Assembly (NCBI GenBank): GCA_015501055.1
Contig: JADNYV010000787.1
Location: 1 to 15,557 of the forward strand
Reading direction: 5' to 3'
DNA: 15,557 nt
Source: Mucidula mucida
Lineage: Eukaryota > Basidiomycota > Agaricomycetes > Agaricales > Physalacriaceae
The notes under the pieces were generated by a model, which saw nothing but the letters and a program-made list of their open reading frames with translations, was not told the origin of the DNA and searched no databases. Positions 8,413-15,557 of the stretch are shown one piece after another (the stretch's first letter is position 1; each line of letters begins with the position of its first letter). The position numbers and the translations under genes were made by a program.

Positions 8413-9761
8413 ATGATGATGACTCTGTTCACAAACCTCTCCACACCGAATCCCGAAACGCAGCGTTATATGATGCGAGCCCAATACCCCATTCCTGGCG
8501 TCGTGGCCTCCGGCGACGTCTCCAGCATCACGACCAGCGAATGGCTCATAACGTTCACCCGCCCAGACCACGCCTCTCCGCACCGCCTCACCGACTTGCA
8601 GGGGTACACCATCGTTCGGGTCGAGCACGCTGCACGATCGCCAGAAGAAGCGCTCCATCGCCCGGGAGCTCATACTACTCCATATGCGCTCGAAGAAGGA
8701 CACGCGGTTTATCCGACTCGAACGATTCATACCCCTTAGTACTCAATTGAAGACGTAAGTGTATAATCCCCCTTTCTGGATTTACTCGTCACTAAATAGA
8801 TATACCAGCGACACACTTGGAGATACTAGTACCGACAGCCTCTTCCACGACAAGGTCGAAATTGGCGACAGTATCCGGAGCGCGATTGGCGACGGCTATG
8901 ATCTCGTTCAAGCCTTCGCTGTCCAACGCAATCTCAATGTCATCGACGTCGCTGCGCTGGCCTTCGCTATCACGCATTCCATCCAGAATTACCTCTCCCA
9001 CCACATGTCCATGTGGTGGGCAGCCACTTTCTTTGCAGTAGCCCACCGTATGGCCAATGATCCTCCTGGTACCCAGGGCCCTGCTTTCAAAGACCTCGGA
9101 AAGATCTATGGCATTCCTTTCGTCAACGAACGCTGCTGCCTCTTTCAGCATAATACATGTACTATCGAAGTAAGGGCTGTCAAGATCCACAAATGCATGC
9201 GCGATGAGAAAATGGATCCTGCTCTGATCGAAAACTTCATTGCCTCACTCAGCTCTGACCTTTCACTCCTTTCTAACCTCGACGAGGATTTCAGCCTGCG
9301 AACTATTTCTCATCTTCGATCCTCTGCGGAAGCGACGTCCGCGGTGACACGAGTCTTTTTGAAGGGTATTGTCAGGAGCGCAGTGATGAAGCAAGACGAC
9401 GGCAATGAGGTTTCGCTGGCAAGACAAGAAACGGAAGAGCTTGGGGAACCAATTGGGGTCGCAGAAGCGATACGGAGGGAAACAGTCGAGTTAAGGAGAG
9501 AAGCAATTGAGTTCAGGAGAGAAGCAGTCGAGGTAAGGAGAGAAGCGGCTGAGTTAAAGAAAGCAGCAGTCGAGTTTAAGAGAGAAGCACTTGGAGCCAG
9601 GAAAGAAGCACAACAGACAGGTATGCTATGTTTCAGACTGCCTTATAGCACTCATCGACATATTAGCTCAATGTCAGGCTTGCGGGGGACTTCGACTCGG
9701 AGTCCGCATTACTCTCGTGAATTTCTTTATCACATTTCTTCTCCTTTTGTATATCTCATAG
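8413..9761 (+). CDS. Uncharacterised protein with heptad-repeat stalk and C-terminal membrane anchor; 5' part out of frame
   Basis: Firm part: exons to 8754, 8800..9620 and 9667..9761, with introns 8755-8799 (45 nt, CACTAAA branch site) and 9621-9666 (46 nt). From the in-frame ATG at 8684 this gives 328 residues. The open frame extends upstream to about 8552 and includes KKRSIARELILLHM and KKDTRFIRLERF. A soluble domain follows, containing IGDGYDLVQAFAVQ and HHMSMWWAATFFAVAHRM. Then come six to seven heptads of the type RREAVEL, and the last exon ends VRITLVNFFITFLLLLYIS before TAG (9759-9761), a typical tail anchor. Upstream, 8413-8630 reads well in another frame (MMMTLFTNLSTPNPETQRYM to SSITTSEWLITFTRP), but no intron joins the two. 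A one-base shift near 8630-8645 is the simplest explanation. The layout recalls a large Agaricomycete family with an HE-type strand and a later NC-W-W-F-A motif; here the Cys position appears to be Met. Function unknown. Confidence 0.6.
9473..9610 (+). repeat. 21-bp tandem repeats encoding heptads
   Basis: About six and a half units of 21 bp (AGGAGAGAAGCAGTCGAGTTA type) encode seven-residue units R/K-R/K-E-A-V-E-L. Ala and Val/Leu/Phe recur three and four residues apart, as at a and d of a coiled coil. The repeats sit between the soluble domain and the membrane anchor of the plus-strand gene. Confidence 0.85.
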
Positions 9762-10203
9762 TTCGACTATTTTGTTCTCTTTGCTGGCTTAAACTCTAAA
9801 AGCATGTGTTTTGCCCATCTTAAAAATCAAGATGGGCGGAGAGGTGGTGGCGTACTACTAATTTATGTTGGGTGAAAGAGAAACGAAACGATACGCAGAG
9901 GCCAAGTCCTTAGCAGCAGACTTCAGCCTCATCTCGCCTTTTCGCTGTGCAACCGTGGTTCATTCATGTTGTCACTCGTCTATCTCAAGTGAAGTTTTCG
10001 TCCCAGTAGGTACTTACGTAGGTCGAAATCAACAGGGGAACGGTGGGGTGAAAGAGTTAAGAGTAAAGATTCAAATGGTAAATAATGCAGAGCCAGTCAC
10101 ATTATACTCGCAAAAGTAATACAGAGCAATCACAAAAGGATACAACTAATCGTTAAACACACATAAAATACAGCAGTACACACGTCACGGCGCAGAAGAG
10201 TAA
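9762..10203. other. Convergent intergenic region, 442 bp
   Basis: This stretch holds the 3' flanks of two convergent genes (stop at 9761 on plus, stop at 10204 on minus). Apart from a hairpin at 9813-9837 I see no gene. A short plus-strand frame at 9865-10119 has no supporting features. Confidence 0.6.
9813..9837 (+). terminator. Perfect 9-bp hairpin after the plus-strand gene
   Basis: GCCCATCTT (9813-9821) and AAGATGGGC (9829-9837) form a perfect stem around a 7-nt A-rich loop, 51 nt beyond the stop codon at 9761. It would lie in the 3' untranslated region. A role in 3'-end formation is only an inference; fungal genes do not normally need hairpin terminators. Confidence 0.4.
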
Positions 10204-13200
10204 TCACATCTCCTCATCCTCCTCATCCTCCTCTTTCACATCCCTCACAAAAGTCCTCACAACATCCAGCAACTCTCTCAACAACCCATCCCTATCCCAC
10301 TCTGCTCGCTTCCTCCACACCGCGCCCAAGCACATGGCGCGCAGCTGCTCCAGCTGCTCAACATTTAACGAAAAAGTGCTTGTGCGCAGACTATCTCGGA
10401 GCTCCGTTAAAAGGTCTTCGTCGACGTGAAAATCAGGTAGCGGCGTAGGCGTGCGTGGCGGTGGGAGAGGTGAGGCTGCCTTGGGTTCAGGTTCAGGTTC
10501 TGCCTCGTCGACGACCATCGCAGAAGATCCAGGCTGCGGTTCAGGAAGTTCCATTATAGGATCTTCCGGCTTTCGAGGCGGCGACGGAGTACGAGGCGGG
10601 CGAACAGACTGATGCGGTCCGAATACATGGTCCGGTATCGAAAGGGTACGACGCAAATGAACAAACTGTGGAGGGGGCTGTTGCTGAGGTTGTGGCCCGC
10701 CGTCATTAGCACGATGAGGCTGATCACCCATAGTGTCCGGATAACGTTGCGGCTCCTCGCGGATAGACCACTGGTCATCTATAGTATTGGGATTATGCTG
10801 GGAGTCCGACCGATGCGGCCATTGGCCACTCATCTCGTTAAGATGATCCTGGACCGAAAGCTGAGGCTGCGGTAACAGCGACCATGGTTGCTTCTGAGGC
10901 GGTGACCACATATCCAGCGGGCGAGAATTCCTCGATCCAGACGCGAACGAAGACGGAGCCGCATGCTGCGAACTAAACGACGTAGACTGCTGAGATGGAC
11001 CAGGCGACGGCTGACGATGTAGGCTCTGCGAATTGCAAGGAGTCGGCGAATAGACGTTGAGCGATGGATTAGGTGACGTCGGATTGAGAAGAGAGTTGAC
11101 ATTCGAAGGATGTGGCGTCCCTCCGTACCCATTTGTCATGGACCCGGACGGAGGTTGAAGCCGAGGAGGACCTGCCGATGGCATGCCGGGGGCACCCAAC
11201 GTGTCCAGAGGATCATCATCAGAATCGGCGTCTGCGTCGACTTCGCCGAGCATCCTAGCGCGCTTCGCATCCCAACTAGCGGTGTCTAAGCCATCCAATT
11301 GCACGTCCGAGAGCTTGCGTTTCACTCCATGAATAGGATTAGAGACGCGTCTTGAAAACATCTCGGGTTCTATGTCTTTGCTCTTGCTTTGTGCGTCATC
11401 CTTGTCCTCCTTCTGTTCGTCCTCCCTCCTCTTCATCTCTCTCTTCGCCATCTTCTCACATTCCATCCTGAAATGCGGCTCAAGCTCCTGAATACTGACT
11501 TGCGCCGCGGTAAACATAGCCTGAGCTCGGCGTAATCGCTCTCGATCCTCTTCCTCGTACACCTCGGCATTATGGACTATCTTTTGCAGGTCATTGAGGA
11601 AGTGCTGAGGAACTAGGTAACGATCTTTGTAGAGCTCGTCATGTATGCGCTCGAGATCCATATCGTAGAGCTGAGGTATAGGAGGAGACGCAGGGATGGC
11701 GGCTGGAGGCGGCGCCTGTCCGCCAATAATTGTTTCCTGGATCTCGATCTGGACGTCTCTATCCTCTGCAGTGGTCTGAATGGTCTGAACGACTGGTGCC
11801 TCATCCAGAGCGTATTCATCCTGTCCAAACATGAGTATAGTTCCTGACCTCAAACGGGAATACACATACAGCAGCCTTCTTCGTAAACCTTTTGAACTTC
11901 TTCTTCAGTTCTGTTAAAATTGGGCCCAGACGATACTTCAACAATGTCATGATCCTCTCGTCGTTCAGCCTCAGCGCCGCCAATTCCTCAGGTGTCGGCT
12001 GTCTTGGCTCTAGAGGGGGCGCAATGGGAAGAACTTCTAAGACCCTCTTCCTGCGCTTAACGCCGTCCAAGAATTGATTCGGAGGCCGTTTGATATCTTG
12101 AATCAACGCTTCGAAGAACTTCGCACGCAGCGCATCGGTGGGGGCGCATAACTCTACACGGTTGTTCTTGGAGGCTCCGAACCATGCTCGGACATCGGGT
12201 GGAAGGTCTGTGAATTGGCCATCAATTATTGCGAGCAGAAGGATAGGATCGGTAGGCGCCAAGGTATCGAGCATGGCTTTGACCACAGAGCGAGCAGTTT
12301 CCGACACAGTCGTACACCACCCGATGAGTGAGGGTATGAACACAATCGAAGGCTGAAGTCTCTTCGCTTCCACGAATAGCTGGACAACCGCTGCTTCTAC
12401 AGTCTGAAGTAAACATCAGTGATATACAATGAGAATCGATGATATACACACTCTGGTCGAGTCGCCAAGCAGTGTACCGAGTTCTAAGCTTTGCACATGA
12501 TAACCTTCTAAATGATGTAGTAGGGCTGCTCCAATGTACGTTTGCCCCATTCCTGGTGCACCGTGGAGAAGTAAGCGGGGACGATGGACGCGCATGGTTT
12601 CCATAGCTAATGCATGGTCAGCTTTGTTCAATTCATCATAGAAGAACATACTTTGCATGAGTAATTCGCGATCAAGAGCGACAGCTTCATCATCTTCATC
12701 CTCAAACTCGGCCTCCTCGAGAGCAGTAAGCCTTTTCTCGGTAGGAAGGACGCGTTGTAACACAACTTTTGCTTTATCTAGCACGTCGGACAGCAGAGGC
12801 TCAAATTGGGGAGGAAGAGGGCTCGCAATCGAAGCCGATGACCTGGCTGAAGACGGGACAAGCTCTGAGAGGAGAGGGTCACAAAATGAAGGTCTTGGAT
12901 GAATCAGAACGCACTCTTGATGGAAATCATGAAGTCCCTCAAACCCACAGAGATTGAATCGGGCTTCAATAGAAGTCGATCATTGGACTTGTAGATCTGA
13001 GGGTATTTGCGTTGTACTGCGTTTAAAGCAGCTTCTGTACACAGCGCCTAAAAGATGATTAGACAGGACATCAACAACTACACGAGAACCTACTCTCAGA
13101 TCGGCACCGCCATAGCCTTTCGTCATTTTAGCCAAACCCTTGATTTTACTCTCGCCTTCATCACCAGACCAGCCTTGCCAGCTCGTCGTCATGATAGACA

Positions 13201-14811
13201 AAATCTTCTCTCTGGCCTCCAGCTTGGGCAAGGGAAAGTAAAACTCCCGGTCAAAACGACCGGGTCGACGTAAAGCAGGATCAACAGCGTCTGGTCGATT
13301 CGTAGCTCCGATAACGACGACTTGGCCTCGCCCATCCATACCGTCCATTAGAGCGAGTAGGGTAGAAACGATGGAGGCATGTATCTGATCTTGCTTTGAA
13401 GAACGCACTGGCGCTAAGCCGTCGATCTCGTCGAAAAATATGATTGAAGGCTGAGAGTTGCGGGCTTCCTCAAATAAAAGTCGCAGCTGACGTTCTGCTT
13501 CTCCGACCCATTTAGAAAGAGCGTCAGCGCCTTTTCGCATAAAGAAAGCTAGGGTGAATGTTACACAGACGCTTTTAAGGTGAAAAAGACTGTAACGAAC
13601 AGATCTTTTTGCCATTAGAACGACAGCTGGCCGCCAACGCGCGTGCTAGCAGAGTCTTTCCAGTGCCCGGTGGTCCATGGAAAAGGACACCTCGAGGAGG
13701 GGTCACATTGAACTGTTGAAATACTTCAGGATAAAGGAGAGGAAGTAAAGTCATTTCCTTTAAAGAGTGAATATCTATGAACATTGAGATTACAGTTCGA
13801 GCCATAGGGACACAAGACCTACGTTCATCGAGACCGCCGACTTGGTCGAAGGTAACGTTGACGTTAACACCAAGAGGATCAGCATCGGCAAGACCTGGAG
13901 CAGGCGTCAGCGGGTGACTGCTCGCCGGGCTTATACGCACTGGCATCAGTGACCTTGCCTAGGTTGGAAGGCGTAGCAGTGGCTCCAAAATCAGGCTGTA
14001 TCAGATTTCCACCAGCGGCTCCCAAACCAAAAGGTTTTTTTGGTGTCCTCGTCGGGGCATCCGAATCAGAGTCGTCTCCAGCCAAACCCATCCACCGGCC
14101 CAACTCAGCGCCACTCGCACTCCAACCAGGACCCTTCTTGCGTTGATAAGGACGTCTCGTAGCTTTGGGTTTCGCCGGAGGTTTGACCATATCCTCTAGC
14201 GCAGGAGGTATGGCGTAGTTGACGGGTGCTCGCTGTCGCAGCCTGTAGCCCTTGCTCTCCGAATCTTCTTCGCCCTCCTCGTCATGTGAAGCATCGGCAT
14301 TGAACTCTTCAACGTCGTCGGAAAAGTGAGAGTCATCCATAACGAATGAGCTGTCACCTGATGAACCTTCATAGTCTCTGTCTCTCCTAGAAGCGCGTTG
14401 CATGGCCCTGCGAGCGCGCGCCTTGGCCGGATCTGGCTTCGGTTTTGGCTTTGCCAGTGCTCGCCGCGTATTGTAGCGCTTGCCGTCGGGGTCGTCGTCC
14501 ACAATAAAGTCAGGAAGGTCCCTCTCCTCGCGCTTTGAGATCCCTTTCCGGGCAGACCGCCTAAGGTGGCTGGTGCTGCGGCCCTGCCTGCCACGGCCAT
14601 GGACGTCGTCGTCATCGTCGTCAAACATATCCGCCACACCGTAGTCGTCGGGATCGCTTTCAACGTATGACTTGAGCCGGACGTTGCGACCGCGTCTCGT
14701 CGTGGTCATGACCGGGGCGTCATCGTCGTCGTCGTACCGGCCGTTGGAGTGGCCTTGCTGAGAGCCAGAGCCGTTATTGTCGACTTGCGACCCGCTACGG
14801 AGAAGCACCAT
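10204..14811 (-). CDS. YTA7: Yta7/ATAD2-type AAA ATPase with bromodomain
   Basis: Spliced model: complement(join(10204..11820, 11870..12403, 12452..12606, 12652..12864, 12915..13047, 13094..13548, 13601..13774, 13823..13894, 13941..14811)), 1407 residues, close to the family length of about 1200-1400. The eight introns are 45-52 nt and frame-consistent. Order: acidic, disordered N-terminus (Asp runs, RRGRNVRLKSY); AAA1 from about 303 with VGGL, Walker A GPPGTGKT (348-355), Walker B IIFFDEID (408-415), ATNRPD and RRPGRFDRE (466-474); degenerate AAA2 with GAPGMGQT (655-662, Lys replaced by Gln) and SIVFIPSLIGW (710-720) instead of Walker B; bromodomain about 920-990; long Pro/Ser/Gln-rich stretch; conserved C-terminal region ending in an acidic tail (EEDEEDEEM). 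Family knowledge: hexameric nuclear ATPase that binds histone H3-H4 and regulates nucleosome density and transcription. The start is uncertain: ATG 14811 is the first in frame, but a donor at 14852 and acceptor at 14795 could add an upstream exon. Confidence 0.95.
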
Positions 14812-14820
14812 TAAGTGCAA

Positions 14821-15517
14821 GAACTTTCAAAAGGTAGAGTCTGAGGGCATACCTTATGTAAGCTGCCACTTTAGCTGGCGCGGGTAATCCCGAACCTTAA
14901 TTCGAACAATCCTCCTCCCACTCGGTGCAATTTCTCTCCTCTTTCTTGCAGCCCATTTTTTCACCCGATAACGACTGTGTTGTGTAATGCTGCGAATTAT
15001 CAATCTAGCGCCGTTTCGAAGACCATTTTGCTCGAAAATGTCCAGGAATTGGCTGGACATGCAGCACAGGCGATGCCTGGCCATCCAACATGGGAGTTCG
15101 GAAGCAAGATAGCGATTCCATTGACTTTTTGCAACTCGTAAACCTGTACGTGACAAAGTCACGCGTGACGGGGCGCACAGACCAATGGCGGGTGTGTCAT
15201 CCAAGGCGGCGATATTATATGTTCAACGTGATTAGAGTGTAATTACGCGTCGAGAGCATGGTGGAACGCAGTCCTCGGTGCTACAAAGAAGGCGATATGT
15301 CATTGACACTGGGCACAATTAGTATCACAGGTCCACATCTGGGTGCGGCACTTATCGCTTGCTGGTGACTGCCCGTGCATATTCTATGGTTCACTGGATT
15401 CTTTCCCTTGTCATTGATGAGCGGGACCAGGACACAAGTAGGCGGGACAAGGACGTCATCCCGACGCGATCTAATTTCAGTAGGCAATCTGATAATGACG
15501 TTGATCGACGCTAACAC
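14821..15517. promoter_or_regulatory. Upstream region of the Yta7-type gene
   Basis: About 700 bp lie between the presumed start of the minus-strand ATPase gene and the tRNA. The open frame at 14854-15204 (minus) has no recognisable features. The region holds a cluster of GTGAC/GTCAC half-sites and two ACGCGT hexamers, described separately. No TATA box is obvious on the minus strand. Confidence 0.5.
15150..15169. promoter_or_regulatory. Clustered GTGAC half-sites with an ACGCGT core
   Basis: Three half-sites are packed together: GTGAC (15150-15154), GTCAC (15158-15162) and GTGAC (15165-15169). The last two form the perfect 12-bp palindrome GTCACGCGTGAC with ACGCGT (15161-15166) in its centre. 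A second ACGCGT lies at 15245-15250. ACGCGT is the MluI cell-cycle box bound by MBF in yeasts. This is about 340 bp before the ATPase start codon, so a regulatory role is plausible but unproven. Confidence 0.4.
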
Positions 15518-15557
15518 GGGTCGATGGCGTAGTTGGTTATCGCATCTGTCTAACACA
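15518..15557 (+). tRNA. tRNA-Val(AAC), 5' part, truncated by window end
   Basis: The bases fit the cloverleaf position by position: acceptor GGGTCGA (15518-15524), T8 (15525), D stem GCG (15527-15529) pairing with CGC (15541-15543), A14 and G18G19 in the D loop, anticodon stem TCTGT (15545-15549), then loop CTAACAC with T33 and anticodon AAC (15552-15554). AAC reads GUU valine codons. The 3' half, including the T arm, lies outside the window, and an intron after position 37 cannot be excluded. Confidence 0.85.

Noticed and set aside
8235..8750. 171-residue plus-strand open frame beginning at the ATG at 8235
   Set aside because: It overlaps two better-supported frames of the heptad-protein gene and is rich in Arg, His, Pro and Ser, as expected for a shadow frame of GC-rich coding DNA.
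9865..10119. 84-residue plus-strand open frame between convergent genes
   Set aside because: No domain, no splice sites and no supporting context; it lies in expected 3' flanking sequence.
12540..12570. Degenerate Walker A (GMGQT) in the second AAA domain as a novel defect
   Set aside because: Loss of the Walker A lysine and Walker B acidic residues in AAA2 is normal for the Yta7/ATAD2 family, so it is not a sign of gene decay.
14854..15204. 116-residue minus-strand open frame upstream of the ATPase
   Set aside because: No recognisable motif; it lies where the promoter is expected. It could at most contribute a short 5' exon.

Overview
The window looks like nuclear DNA of a mushroom-forming basidiomycete (Agaricomycetes). 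The evidence is the gene structure: every gene I could rebuild is split by very short GT-AG introns (44 to 63 nt), often with CTGAC/CTAAC-type branch sites. The gene content also fits: a Yta7/ATAD2-type chromatin ATPase plus several gene types typical of this group. Coordinates below were obtained by splicing by eye. Every intact gene model keeps its reading frame across all junctions.

Layout. 1-1100: copy A of a dispersed segment running into a decayed, unrecognised coding region on the plus strand. 1229-3113 (minus): a five-exon gene for a 559-residue protein with four repeats resembling double-stranded-RNA-binding motifs, followed by nuclear-localisation-like basic clusters and a Pro/Tyr-rich tail. 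3114-3738: a divergent promoter region with a clear TATA box. 3739-5047 (plus): a five-exon gene for a secreted protein of 367 residues built from two tandem galactose-binding-like beta-sandwich domains. 5150-6545: copies B and C of the dispersed segment, with a long imperfect hairpin and coding remnants. 6546-7262: no convincing gene, with a T12G11 homopolymer junction. 7263-8134 (minus): a frameshifted gene of a basidiomycete family, broken partly by a 38-bp tandem duplication. 8413-9761 (plus): an unrecognised protein with a heptad-repeat stalk and a C-terminal membrane anchor, whose 5' part is out of frame with the rest. 10204-14811 (minus): a nine-exon Yta7/ATAD2 homologue of 1407 residues (acidic N-terminus, active AAA1, degenerate AAA2, noncanonical bromodomain). 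15518-15557: the 5' half of a tRNA-Val(AAC), cut by the window end.

The only gene with a firmly known role is the Yta7/ATAD2 homologue, a histone-interacting chromatin ATPase. The most interesting gene is the four-repeat RNA-binding-like gene at 1229-3113. Each repeat carries a phase-1 intron at exactly the same place, 30 residues before an invariant Ala-Lys, which records how the gene grew by tandem exon duplication. The secreted protein next to it shows the same kind of history, with two domains that each have a phase-2 intron in the same codon. No operon-like logic or CRISPR is present, and I saw no intact transposon.
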